From Bacteroidales bacterium (GTDB lineage Bacteria > Bacteroidota > Bacteroidia > Bacteroidales > UBA932), in the NCBI GenBank assembly GCA_024691765.1, contig JAILNI010000035.1:31240-95239 (forward strand): 64,000 nucleotides of DNA. The letters run 5' to 3'. This document shows, piece by piece, positions 40,247 through 49,868 of this stretch. A model generated the notes under the pieces. The model did not search any database. It saw only the letters and a program-made list of their open reading frames with translations, and was not told where the DNA came from. The position numbers and the translations under genes were made by a program. Numbering within the stretch: the first letter of the stretch is position 1; each line of letters begins with the position of its first letter.

Positions 40247-40921
40247 TTATTCGCTTACTTCTGCAATGTAACGGTCGATGTCGTAGGCCTCGATGCTCTG
40301 CGGATGATCGGCCTTGATGGATTCAAAGCACTTGAGCGCCGCGGCCTTGTTGCCGAGGGCCTTTTCTGCCATTCCCTCCTTGAAGAGGATGGGGGCGACG
40401 AGGTCGTTGTCGCTCAAGGCAACCGCCTTCTTGTAAAGGGAGACTGCCTTGGAGTAGTTCTCGAGGGCGACATAGGCGTCTGCCTGGCATGCAATGGCGC
40501 GGGCCTTGAGTATGGGCTCCCTGCCGTTGTATTTGGACAGATAGCTTATAGCCTCTTCGTAGTTGCCGAGCCTGAGCTCGCAGATACCGGCGTATAGGTA
40601 GACCGCCTTTCCGGCCTTGCTGCCGTATTCCTCGATCACCTGGGCAAAACCAAGCACGTTGCCGTCGCCGTTGAGGGCGAGGTCCCATTCCTCGGCTGCG
40701 AAGCTCTTCTCTGCCGGGAAGCACTGCTCCTGGGCCTCAGCGCACTTGGGCTGGTATATGTAACGGTTGTATGCGAGAGCTCCGAGCCAAATCACAAGGA
40801 TGGCGATGATCACTCCCCATATCCATTTCTTGTTTTCTTCGTAGAACTGTTCGGTGCGGGAAAGCTGCTCCACGGCATTCTCCTGGCGCACTTCAGCCTT
40901 GGTCTTTTCTTTTGTTGCCAT
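40247..40921 (-). CDS. Membrane-anchored TPR protein (YfgM-like)
   Basis: N-terminal cytoplasmic stretch + TM + TPR-like repeats. Confidence 0.85.
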   Translation of the reverse strand: MATKEKTKAEVRQENAVEQLSRTEQFYEENKKWIWGVIIAILVIWLGALAYNRYIYQPKCAEAQEQCFPAEKSFAAEEWDLALNGDGNVLGFAQVIEEYGSKAGKAVYLYAGICELRLGNYEEAISYLSKYNGREPILKARAIACQADAYVALENYSKAVSLYKKAVALSDNDLVAPILFKEGMAEKALGNKAAALKCFESIKADHPQSIEAYDIDRYIAEVSE

Positions 40922-40954
40922 ATCGATTGTTGTTGTTTGTTCTTAAAAAGCCTG

Positions 40955-40962
40955 CAAAAATA
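40955..40962 (-). promoter_or_regulatory. Bacteroidota -7 box (TATTTTTG on minus; TTG-N20) upstream of the TPR-yebC pair
   Basis: Plus strand CAAAAATA; CAA at 40983-40985. Confidence 0.5.
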
Positions 40963-40987
40963 GGCAATTTCGGGAAAATATACAACA

Positions 40988-42409
40988 CTAATTCTGATGC
41001 GCTTCCCTGAGCAGGTCGAGCACCACTTTGACGGGGTTGAAGGTTTCCACTGGAACCTCCACGAACAGGGTGTTCCAGTCGCTCATCGCGCCGTTCCACA
41101 GTCCGGGCAGTTCGAGGGCCTTGAGTTCGCGCCCCTGGTAACTCTTGAAGGATATGAATCCGGCGTTCGGATCCACATGCCTGAGAAGGTCGAACTTCTC
41201 TCCGCGATAGTTGCGAAGGCAGCAGACCAGGTCCACAGGATTGAAGTGGGTGGCGCCTGCCAGGGCTCCGGCCGCCTGCGGGTCGTCCATGTTGATCTGT
41301 ACGCTTTCGAGTATCTGCAGCGATGTGCTCCCGTCTGATCCTTTGACTATGAACGGTCCGCCGCCGGGTTCGCCAAGGTTGCGCACCATGCCGCAGACTC
41401 GTATTGGCCTGTCAAGCTTGCCCCTCAGCACCGCCGCCCTTGCCTGAAGTTCGTCCGGGAGGCTGTCGAAGCGTATGCAGAGGGTTTCGTCGAGCCATTT
41501 CTCTATTTCGTCGAGGAGTTCCTCAGTAACGCCCTCGTCCAGTTTGCGGAGATAGCCGAAAATGGCGTCACGCAGCTGCAGGGCACGGCCCATCAGCACT
41601 TTCTTGTACAGGGAGGTGACCGGGAGCAGCCTTTCCACGGCTACGTTGTCTATGTTCTTGATGCTCACGAGTTCCTGCTCTAGGGCGTTGAGGTTGTAGA
41701 TAAGCGCCCCGTGCCCGGCCGGACGGTGCAGTATGCTGCCGTCTTCGCAGAGGAAAGGTTCGTTGTTCATGTCGACGGCTATGGTGTCGGTCGCGGGGTC
41801 CTGATAGGTGAATTTCACGTTGTAGTGGACTCCGTAGCGCTTTTCGAACACGTCTTTAACCTTTGCCAGGGCCTCCTCGAACAGGGCCTTGTGTTCCGGG
41901 GAGATGGTGAAGATGAGGTCCACGCCGCCGTCGGCGCCGCGCATGTATTCCTGGCCTTCCACCAGATGCTCGGCGAAGGCCGTGCGGCATTCATCCTCAT
42001 AACGGTGGAACAGCAGCACCCCCTTGGGCTTGCTTCCATAGGCAAGGCCCTCGTCGGTCAGAAGCAGACGCGCCGTACGGGTGCAGTCGTCGTCGGAACC
42101 GGCAACGGGAGATCCGAAAAGATCGGGATCATAGAAGGCGAAACGGGAGAGGTCGGAGGTCAGGCGGCGCACCGAGTCGTTCGGACGCTCCATGCCGGCG
42201 AAAATGTCCTTGAACATCCTGGAAGCCGCTCCGGACGCGGGAACGAATTTCACCCTGCCGGCCACCCTCGCCTTGGAGGCGTAATCCACACATTCGTTCC
42301 GGCTCTCTTCTGAAGAAACTTCTATTCCCCTTGCGGCCGTAGCCGGGGCCACTATCTCAAGCCAGGGAAAGCCCTTCTTGAAACACGAGATTTGTTCTTC
42401 TGTGGTCAT
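40988..42409 (-). CDS. DUF4301 family protein
   Basis: 473 aa; KFVPASGAASRMFKDIF, HRPAGHGALIYNLN. Confidence 0.85.
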   Translation of the reverse strand: MTTEEQISCFKKGFPWLEIVAPATAARGIEVSSEESRNECVDYASKARVAGRVKFVPASGAASRMFKDIFAGMERPNDSVRRLTSDLSRFAFYDPDLFGSPVAGSDDDCTRTARLLLTDEGLAYGSKPKGVLLFHRYEDECRTAFAEHLVEGQEYMRGADGGVDLIFTISPEHKALFEEALAKVKDVFEKRYGVHYNVKFTYQDPATDTIAVDMNNEPFLCEDGSILHRPAGHGALIYNLNALEQELVSIKNIDNVAVERLLPVTSLYKKVLMGRALQLRDAIFGYLRKLDEGVTEELLDEIEKWLDETLCIRFDSLPDELQARAAVLRGKLDRPIRVCGMVRNLGEPGGGPFIVKGSDGSTSLQILESVQINMDDPQAAGALAGATHFNPVDLVCCLRNYRGEKFDLLRHVDPNAGFISFKSYQGRELKALELPGLWNGAMSDWNTLFVEVPVETFNPVKVVLDLLREAHQN

Positions 42410-42414
42410 ATCTG

Positions 42415-43449
42415 TCAGTCAATATAATATTCTCTGCGATAACGGTATTCATAGCGCATCCTCTCGAATCCGTCGGGATTCATCCGGAATAGGAAATCGT
42501 CCGTGAAAATCGGGTAGTTGTACTGGAAAAGCGAGGCTATCTGCCCCTGGCTGAGGTCGGACACGTCCAGGTGCACGGCCTCCAGTTCCTTGACTTCCGT
42601 CTCCGGGAAGAACTCATAGAGTTCGGTGATGCCGAAGAAGCGGGCCACCGCCCTCACGGAAGCAGCGGTACCCAGCTGCTTGCCCTGGTAGGAATAGCCC
42701 GCAATGTGCGGCGTGGCTATGTCCACCATGCTCATAAGCGTCTGGTTTATGGCAGGTTCGTGGTTCCACACGTCGAGGATCACCGGCCCCAGACGCGGAA
42801 TCGCTTCCATAAGGGCGTCCTCGTCCAACAGTTCGCCGCGTGCGGTGTTTATGAAGAAAGCCCCCATCTTCATTTTGGAGAAGAAATCCGCATCCGCCAT
42901 CCGGCGCGTTTCCGGCGACAGCGGGGCGTGAAGGGTCACAACGTCGGAATTCTCCAGCAGGTAATCCAGGCTGCAGAACTGCGCCTCACCTTCGGCCTCG
43001 GCCCTCGGAGGGTCGCACATCAGCACATGGAACCCGAGGGTACGCGCCACCAGTTCTATGCGGGAGCCGACATGCCCTACCCCTATGAGCCCGAGCGTTG
43101 ACCCGGCAAGTGGTATGCTCTTGCGGGCAGCCGCACCGTAGAGAGCCGAAAAGAAGTAGTTCATGACGGCTCCGGACTTGCATCCCGGGGCGTTCTGCAC
43201 GAACACTCCGTTCTCCCTGCACCACTGTAGGTCTATGTGGTCGGTACCGATGGTCGGCGTGGCTATGATCTTTACGGGAGTTCCCTCCAGCAGGTCGGCG
43301 GTGCAGCGCGTACGTGTGCGGACGATAAGTGCGTCCGTATCGGAAAGGTCTTCCTTGCGGATTTCGGATCCGGGCTTGAAAACCACCTCCCCGTAAGGTT
43401 CGAAAACGCCCTTGAGGAACGGGATTGAGCTGTCTGCGACTATCTTCAT
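42415..43449 (-). CDS. pdxB: 4-phosphoerythronate dehydrogenase (D-2-hydroxyacid dehydrogenase)
   Basis: MKIVADSSIPFLKGVFEPYGEVVFKPG, GVGHVGSRIE; start set at 43449. Confidence 0.93.
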   Translation of the reverse strand: MKIVADSSIPFLKGVFEPYGEVVFKPGSEIRKEDLSDTDALIVRTRTRCTADLLEGTPVKIIATPTIGTDHIDLQWCRENGVFVQNAPGCKSGAVMNYFFSALYGAAARKSIPLAGSTLGLIGVGHVGSRIELVARTLGFHVLMCDPPRAEAEGEAQFCSLDYLLENSDVVTLHAPLSPETRRMADADFFSKMKMGAFFINTARGELLDEDALMEAIPRLGPVILDVWNHEPAINQTLMSMVDIATPHIAGYSYQGKQLGTAASVRAVARFFGITELYEFFPETEVKELEAVHLDVSDLSQGQIASLFQYNYPIFTDDFLFRMNPDGFERMRYEYRYRREYYID

Positions 43450-43772
43450 TTTATCCTTAATACCTTTACTATACCCGAATAGGACTGCTCCTTTATGAAC
43501 AGCGGATCGTCCGCGAGTATGGCATTTATCTTCTCCATGATGGTGTTTTTCTGCATCGAAAGCTGGGTGGCCAGCACGGAAGACTTCATGGTTATGTAGA
43601 GGATTCCGTCGCGGAAGAACCTCCTGACCGTGTACGGAGCGGCGCCGGAAGCCTCGTCCCACGCAGCGAAGATGCGCTGTGTATTGTGGGTCGCTCCGGC
43701 GTTCGAGCTGCGGAACATCTCCTTGAGGGCATCCCCTATGGATACCGCGGTTTTCGGCGACAGGCGGCTCAT
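43446..43772 (-). CDS. DUF721 (DciA-like) domain protein
   Basis: Small basic protein next to recF; TVRRFFRDGILYITMKSSVLATQLSMQK. Confidence 0.85.
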   Translation of the reverse strand: MSRLSPKTAVSIGDALKEMFRSSNAGATHNTQRIFAAWDEASGAAPYTVRRFFRDGILYITMKSSVLATQLSMQKNTIMEKINAILADDPLFIKEQSYSGIVKVLRIK

Positions 43773-44857
43773 AGGCTCCTGAACGCCCCTCCCACGGCTT
43801 CGAAATAACTGCGGTCCTCGGTGAGGGTATCCACTATGCTGTTCACTCTCAACTTGTTGCTGTCGGAAAGGAAGATCTGGCCGAAGTCTTCGCCTGTCAC
43901 CGTTTCCAGCAGATTCTGCACGCGGCCCATGTCGAGTTTGTCGAAGAGGTCGTCGAGAAGCAGTATGGGGGCGACTCCGGAGCGTTCCTTCATGATGCCG
44001 TATTGGGCGAATTTCAACGCCACCAGGAACGACTTCTGCTGCCCCTGGCTGCCGCAGTTGCGTATGCTGTGGCCGTTCATTCCGAAATGGAGGTCGTCTC
44101 TCTGGACGCCTGCGACCGTGTATCCGAGGGTGAGATCCCTCTGCCTGTTAGCCTCCATAAGTTCCCTGAAAGAAGACTTCTGGAGAGCGGAACGGTAGCT
44201 CACCTCCACTTCCTCGCGGCCTCCGGATATCCTCGAATAAAACTCCCTTACCCGCGGGGCTATCCCTTTCGCGAACTCCTCCCTCGAGGCCGATATGCGG
44301 GCCGCCAGCGGTTCCATCTGCGCATCGAGCACATCCAGGAGCGCTTCGTCGGGGCGCTCTTCCTTGAGCAGGCTGTTGCGCTGGGCAAGGCACCTTCCGT
44401 ACTGCTGGAGGGCGTCGAGGTATTCCCTGTCCATCTGCGAGATTACGGCATTTGCGAAACGCCGCCTTTCGTCGCCCGACTCGCTCACCATCGACACGTC
44501 CGAAGGAGACACCATCACTATGGGAAGCAGGCCTATGTGTTCGGAGATGCGGGAATACGGCTTGTCGTCGCGGCGTATCCTCTTTTCACCGGAGAACTGC
44601 ACCGCTATGCGCGTGCTTCCGCCGGACGGCAGGTCGTAAGTGCCCGAGAGGGCGAAGGACTTCGCGCCGTAACGTATGTTGAAGCGGTCCGCCGTGAAGG
44701 CGCTCTTGGTCATGGAAAGGTACCAGATTGCGTCCAGCAGGTTGGTCTTCCCCTCGCCGTTGCCTCCCGTGATGCAGTTGAGCTTAGCCGAAAAGTCCAG
44801 TTCCTGCAACTCGATGTTGCGGAAATCCTGAACCACTATTTTGCGAAGGGTCGGCAT
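43769..44857 (-). CDS. recF: DNA replication and repair protein RecF
   Basis: GGNGEGKTNLLDAIWYLS, SQGQQKSFLVALKFAQ, LLLDDLFDKLD. Confidence 0.94.
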   Translation of the reverse strand: MPTLRKIVVQDFRNIELQELDFSAKLNCITGGNGEGKTNLLDAIWYLSMTKSAFTADRFNIRYGAKSFALSGTYDLPSGGSTRIAVQFSGEKRIRRDDKPYSRISEHIGLLPIVMVSPSDVSMVSESGDERRRFANAVISQMDREYLDALQQYGRCLAQRNSLLKEERPDEALLDVLDAQMEPLAARISASREEFAKGIAPRVREFYSRISGGREEVEVSYRSALQKSSFRELMEANRQRDLTLGYTVAGVQRDDLHFGMNGHSIRNCGSQGQQKSFLVALKFAQYGIMKERSGVAPILLLDDLFDKLDMGRVQNLLETVTGEDFGQIFLSDSNKLRVNSIVDTLTEDRSYFEAVGGAFRSL

Positions 44858-44891
44858 AAGTCTTAGTCTCACAAATATAAGCATTTTTTGT

Positions 44892-44899
44892 TATCTTTG
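44892..44899 (+). promoter_or_regulatory. -7 box TATCTTTG upstream of the biotin-dependent decarboxylase operon
   Basis: Box 20 nt before the ATG at 44920. Confidence 0.5.
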
Positions 44900-44919
44900 C
44901 CGTCGGTTATATTACATAT

Positions 44920-46476
44920 ATGAGTATACAGGAAGAACAGATTTCCAAACTCGTCGAGCGCCGGGCCGCCGCCAGAGTGGCCGGAGGCCAGGCACGCATC
45001 GACGCGCAGCACGCCAAGGGCAAGCTTACCGCCCGGGAAAGGCTGGAACTCCTGCTGGACGAGGGTTCCTTCGAGGAATTCGACATGTTCGTCCAGCACC
45101 GCTGCACCAACTTCGGCATGGAAAAGAGCCACCCCGACGGCGACGGAGTAGTCACCGGCCAGGGCACCATAGCAGGCAGGCCCGTATTCGTCTACGCCCA
45201 GGACTTCACCGTCAGTGGAGGGTCGCTCAGCAAGACGATGTCGGAAAAGATATGCAAGGTGATGGACATGGCCGTCAAGGCGGGAGCGCCCGTGATAGGC
45301 CTCAACGACAGTGGCGGAGCGCGCATCCAGGAGGGCATCGACGCCCTCGCGGGCTACGGCGAGATCTTCGAGCGCAACATACTCGCAAGCGGCGTGGTGC
45401 CGCAGATTTCTGGTATTTTCGGTCCATGCGCCGGCGGAGCCGTCTACTCCCCCGCCCTCACCGACTTCACCCTCATGGTAAAGAACACCTCCTACATGTT
45501 CCTGACCGGCCCCGCGGTCGTCAAGAGCGTAACCGGAGAGGTCGTCACCGCCGAGGAGCTCGGAGGAGCCTCGGTGCATGCCGGCAAGAGCGGAGTGGCC
45601 GATTTCGCGGCCGAGAACGAGCAGGAAGGCATCGAGACCATCAAAAAACTCTTCAGCTATCTGCCCCAGAACAATATGGAGAGGCCTCCGTTCCGCGAGA
45701 CTTCAGATCCCGTATCCAGGGTTTCCGACAGCCTCAACGCAATAATCCCCGACAATCCCAACAAGGCGTACGACATGTACGGAGTCATAAGGGAAATCGT
45801 GGACGACGGCGACTTCTTCGAGATTCACAGGGATTTTGCGAAGAACATTATTGTGGGATTCGCCCACATGGGCGGACGGGGCGTCGGAATAGTGGCCAAC
45901 CAGCCGCAGATGCTGGCTGGCGTACTCGACATCAACGCATCCCGCAAGGCCGCGAGGTTCGTCCGCTTCTGCGACGCCTTCAACATTCCGCTCGTAACCC
46001 TCGTGGACGTTCCCGGCTTCCTTCCCGGCACCCAGCAGGAATTCGGAGCGGTCATACAGAACGGCGCTAAACTCCTCTACGCCTATGGCGAAGCCACGGT
46101 TCCGAAGATTACCGTCACCCTTCGCAAGGCCTACGGCGGAGCGCATATAGTCATGAGCTGCAAGCAGTTGCGCGGCGACGTGAATTACGCCTGGCCTACA
46201 GCTCAGATAGCGGTAATGGGAGCGGACGGAGCAGTGGACGTGCTTTACTCGAAGGACATCAAGGCCGATCCCGAGCACGCTGCCGAAATCCGTGCCTCCA
46301 AGAAGGCCGAATACGAGGAGCTCTTCAACAACCCGTACCAGGCCGCCCAGAAAGGCTACATCGAAGACGTCATAGAACCCAGGAACACACGTTTCCGCGT
46401 AATCCGGGCACTCTGCGCCCTTGAGGGCAAGAAACAGGAGCTCCCGGCCAAGAAACACGACAACCTGCCCCTGTAA
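44920..46476 (+). CDS. mmdA: Acyl-CoA carboxylase/methylmalonyl-CoA decarboxylase carboxyltransferase (alpha) subunit
   Basis: [54 protein letters not shown]. Confidence 0.93.
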   Translation: MSIQEEQISKLVERRAAARVAGGQARIDAQHAKGKLTARERLELLLDEGSFEEFDMFVQHRCTNFGMEKSHPDGDGVVTGQGTIAGRPVFVYAQDFTVSGGSLSKTMSEKICKVMDMAVKAGAPVIGLNDSGGARIQEGIDALAGYGEIFERNILASGVVPQISGIFGPCAGGAVYSPALTDFTLMVKNTSYMFLTGPAVVKSVTGEVVTAEELGGASVHAGKSGVADFAAENEQEGIETIKKLFSYLPQNNMERPPFRETSDPVSRVSDSLNAIIPDNPNKAYDMYGVIREIVDDGDFFEIHRDFAKNIIVGFAHMGGRGVGIVANQPQMLAGVLDINASRKAARFVRFCDAFNIPLVTLVDVPGFLPGTQQEFGAVIQNGAKLLYAYGEATVPKITVTLRKAYGGAHIVMSCKQLRGDVNYAWPTAQIAVMGADGAVDVLYSKDIKADPEHAAEIRASKKAEYEELFNNPYQAAQKGYIEDVIEPRNTRFRVIRALCALEGKKQELPAKKHDNLPL

Positions 46477-46916
46477 TGAATCCTCTGTTCATACTTCTGC
46501 AGACATCGGAACTCACCGAAGGAGCCGCCCGCATGCAGGTAACCGACCCGCACGGCTGGACCCTGGCGCTGATTGCCATAACTGTCGTGTTCACCGCCCT
46601 GGTCATCCTTTTCGTGGCCTTCAGCATAGTGGGAAAGGTTTCTCTTTCCATGGAAGCTCGAAAGAACGCTCCGGCTGCCGCACGCAAGCCTCGTCGCAAA
46701 TCCGGCAAGGCTCCCGACGAAGAGACCGCCGCCGCCATAGCTCTGGCCCTCAGCGCCGAGGCGGGAGACGAAGTGCCTGCTGCCATTGCTGCCGCCCTGT
46801 CGCTTTACCTCGGCTGCGGCATCCACGACTCCGAACCCTACATCATCACAATACGCAGGGCCCCGTCTGCATGGGATTCCCCCGCCAACAGTTTCCGTAA
46901 AAATCCAGTCAAATGA
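46476..46916 (+). CDS. OadG-family (gamma/delta) subunit of the Na+-pumping decarboxylase
   Basis: Single TM, Ala/Lys-rich linker; position between carboxyltransferase and BCCP genes. Confidence 0.8.
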   Translation: MNPLFILLQTSELTEGAARMQVTDPHGWTLALIAITVVFTALVILFVAFSIVGKVSLSMEARKNAPAAARKPRRKSGKAPDEETAAAIALALSAEAGDEVPAAIAAALSLYLGCGIHDSEPYIITIRRAPSAWDSPANSFRKNPVK

Positions 46917-47341
46917 CAAGCTATAAATTCAAAATCAACGGCAAACCCTATGAGGTTAGCGTAAACGGCATAGCCGATGGAATAGCCGACGTAACCGTGA
47001 ACGGTACGGCTTACAGCGTGGAACTCGACAACGCTCCTGCAGCAGCCCCTGCAGCGGCGCCCCAGGCCGTATCAGCCCCAGCTCCCGCGGCGGCTCCGTC
47101 CCCCGCTCCGGCAGCTGCGCCCGCCGGCGGTAAAAAGATAGTCTCTCCCCTTCCCGGAGTGGTCATCGACGTGTGCGTAAAGGAAGGCGAAGCGGTGAAG
47201 CGCGGCCAAAAGATTGCCGTCCTCGAAGCCATGAAGATGGAGAACGAGATACTCTCCGAGGCCGACGGCACCGTCAGCAAAATCTTCGTGAAAAAAGGCG
47301 ACTCAGTTCTTGAAGGCGCCGACATCGCAAGCATAGCATAA
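46913..47341 (+). CDS. Biotin carboxyl carrier subunit
   Basis: Pro/Ala linker and biotinylation motif EAMKMEN. Confidence 0.94.
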   Translation: MTSYKFKINGKPYEVSVNGIADGIADVTVNGTAYSVELDNAPAAAPAAAPQAVSAPAPAAAPSPAPAAAPAGGKKIVSPLPGVVIDVCVKEGEAVKRGQKIAVLEAMKMENEILSEADGTVSKIFVKKGDSVLEGADIASIA

Positions 47342-48484
47342 ATGGACAGCATCCTCGAAAGCCTGCAGCAGTTCTGGTCGTTCACGGGCTTCGCGAACGC
47401 CACATGGGGCCATATCGCCATGATAGGCATTGGCCTGCTGTTCATCATACTGGGCATAGTGAAGAAATGGGAGCCGCTGCTGCTCATTCCCATAGGCTTC
47501 GGTATGATAATAGGCAACATTCCGGTGCTGATGGGCCTGAAGGTGAGCATCTACGAAGAGGGTTCAGTACTGAACATACTCTATCACGGAGTACGCAACG
47601 GCTGGTATCCCCCGCTGATCTTCCTCGGCATAGGCGCCATGACCGATTTCAGCGCCCTCATTTCCCAGCCGAGGCTCATCCTTATCGGGGCGGCCGCCCA
47701 GATGGGCATTTTCGGAGCCTATCTGCTCGCCCTCGCACTCGGATTCACTCCCAATGAGGCGGGTGCAATAGGCATCATCGGCGGAGCCGACGGCCCCACG
47801 GCCATATTCCTCAGCGGTAAACTCGCCCCTGAACTGATGGGCGCCATAGCGGTCTCGGCATACTCATACATGGCCTTGGTACCTGTCATACAAAAGCCTA
47901 TCATGCTGCTGCTCACCACAAAGAAGGAGAGGCTCATCCGCATGGCCCCTCCCCGCAAGGTATCGCAGCGCGAAAAGATCATTTTCCCAATCGTGGGTTT
48001 CCTCTGCACCGCATTCATAGTGCCTTCCGGCCTTCCGCTCCTGGGCATGCTGTTCTTCGGCAACCTGCTCAAGGAGAGCATGGTGACAAGGCGCCTTGCG
48101 GAAAACGCCCGCGGCCCCATCATCGACATAGCCACCACGCTTATAGGTCTTACCGTGGGTGCCTCCACCCAGGCCGACGTTTTCCTGAACGCGCGTTCGA
48201 TAAAGATATTCTTCCTCGGACTCATTTCCTTCGTGATAGCCACCGTGTGCGGCGTGCTCTTCGTGAAATTCATGAACCTCTTCTGCAAGGAAGGCCACAA
48301 GATCAACCCGCTCATCGGTAACGCAGGCGTTTCCGCAGTGCCGGACAGCGCGCGCGTATCCGAAACCGTGGGTCTCGAAGCAGATCCTGGCAACCATCTG
48401 CTCATGCACGCCATGGCCCCCAATGTCGCGGGAGTCATAGGCAGCGCAGTCGCAGCAGGCGTTTTGCTCGGATTCCTGGGTTAA
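47342..48484 (+). CDS. Na+-translocating decarboxylase beta subunit
   Basis: Multi-TM; GIIGGADGPTAIFLS, GNAGVSAVPDSARV. Confidence 0.95.
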   Translation: MDSILESLQQFWSFTGFANATWGHIAMIGIGLLFIILGIVKKWEPLLLIPIGFGMIIGNIPVLMGLKVSIYEEGSVLNILYHGVRNGWYPPLIFLGIGAMTDFSALISQPRLILIGAAAQMGIFGAYLLALALGFTPNEAGAIGIIGGADGPTAIFLSGKLAPELMGAIAVSAYSYMALVPVIQKPIMLLLTTKKERLIRMAPPRKVSQREKIIFPIVGFLCTAFIVPSGLPLLGMLFFGNLLKESMVTRRLAENARGPIIDIATTLIGLTVGASTQADVFLNARSIKIFFLGLISFVIATVCGVLFVKFMNLFCKEGHKINPLIGNAGVSAVPDSARVSETVGLEADPGNHLLMHAMAPNVAGVIGSAVAAGVLLGFLG

Positions 48485-49803
48485 ATACGCTTCAGTATCT
48501 CTTCTGTCTGCGCCTCGTAACCGGGTTTGCGCAGGAGGGCGAACATGTTCTTCTTGTATGCCTCCACTCCGGGCTGGTTGAAGGGATTGATACCCAGAAG
48601 ATAGGCGGATACGCCGCAGGCGAATTCGAAGAAGTAGAAGATGGCGCCGAGGTTGTACTCGTCCACCCTGTCCATGCTGACCTCGATCTGGGGCACTCCG
48701 CCGTCGATATGGGCGAGTTTGGTGCCCAGCTGGGCCATGCGGTTGCAATGCTCGACATGCTGGCCGGCAAGGTAGTTGAGCTGGTCGAGATTTCCCTCGT
48801 CGGAGCCTATCACCACGCTGCGCTTGGCGTTCTCCACCTTGACGGTGGTTTCGAACATCACGCGGTCGCCTTCCTGGATGAACTGGCCCATTGAATGCAG
48901 GTCAGTTGTGAAGATGACGCTGGCCGGATAGATTCCGCGGCCTTCCTTGCCTTCGGATTCCCCGTAGAGCTGCTTCCACCATTCACCGAGGTACTGCAGG
49001 CGCGGGTCGAAGCTGACCAGGATTTCCACCTTCTTTCCTTTCTCGGAATAAAGGAGGTTGCGCATCGCGGCGTACTGAATGGCAGCGTTGCCCTCAGCCT
49101 TGGAAAGCAGGGCCTCGCGCTCGTCGGCAGCGCCCTTGAGCATTGCGCGGATATCGAAGCCGGCAAGCACTATTGGCAGCAGGCCCACCGGGGTAAGCAC
49201 GCTGTAACGTCCGCCCACGTCGTCGGGAACGACGAAGGTACGGTAGCCTTCCTGGGTGGCGAGGGTCTTGAGGGCACCCTTCTTTGCATCGGTAATGGCT
49301 ACTATGCGCCTTGCCGAATCCTTGTATGTCTTGTCGAGGTATACCTTTACGATGCGGAAAGCGACCGCCGGCTCGGTGGTGGTGCCGCTTTTGCTTATCA
49401 CCACGCAGGCGGCATTGCTCTTTTCCACAAGGTCCATCAGTTCGGCCAGATAATCCTCACTGAGGTTATTGCCGGCGAAAACCACCCTGGGAGCTCCTTC
49501 GGCGGGCAGGAACTGGTGCGAGAGAGCCTCGATGGCGCAGCGGGCACCGAGGTATGAGCCTCCTATGCCGATGACTACCACCAGGTTGACCCCGAGAGCC
49601 TTCCAGTCGTCGCGGACGGCCTCGCAGCCGGCTATGAGGGATTCCGGAGTGTCCACCGGAAGGGTTTTCCAACCGAGGAAATCGTTTCCGGCGCCCTTTT
49701 CGCCCTGAAGTTCGTCGAAGGCCGCGAAAGCCTTGCCCAGATATGCGTCATACTCTGCCTTTTTAACGAAGGGATTGCAGCCCCCGAGAGAAATCTTTAT
49801 CAT
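48481..49803 (-). CDS. pgi: Glucose-6-phosphate isomerase
   Basis: GIGGSYLGARCAIEAL, VISKSGTTTEPA, NPFNQPGVEAYKKNMF; start set at MIKISLGG. Confidence 0.95.
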   Translation of the reverse strand: MIKISLGGCNPFVKKAEYDAYLGKAFAAFDELQGEKGAGNDFLGWKTLPVDTPESLIAGCEAVRDDWKALGVNLVVVIGIGGSYLGARCAIEALSHQFLPAEGAPRVVFAGNNLSEDYLAELMDLVEKSNAACVVISKSGTTTEPAVAFRIVKVYLDKTYKDSARRIVAITDAKKGALKTLATQEGYRTFVVPDDVGGRYSVLTPVGLLPIVLAGFDIRAMLKGAADEREALLSKAEGNAAIQYAAMRNLLYSEKGKKVEILVSFDPRLQYLGEWWKQLYGESEGKEGRGIYPASVIFTTDLHSMGQFIQEGDRVMFETTVKVENAKRSVVIGSDEGNLDQLNYLAGQHVEHCNRMAQLGTKLAHIDGGVPQIEVSMDRVDEYNLGAIFYFFEFACGVSAYLLGINPFNQPGVEAYKKNMFALLRKPGYEAQTEEILKRI

Positions 49804-49855
49804 AATCGATGGTTTTTTGCTCTGCAAATTTAACAAATTTCGGGGAAACTTTAGC

Positions 49856-49863
49856 TATCTTTG
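49856..49863 (+). promoter_or_regulatory. -7 box TATCTTTG immediately upstream of umuC
   Basis: Box ends 5 nt before the in-frame GTG at 49869. Confidence 0.55.
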
Positions 49864-49868
49864 TGACA

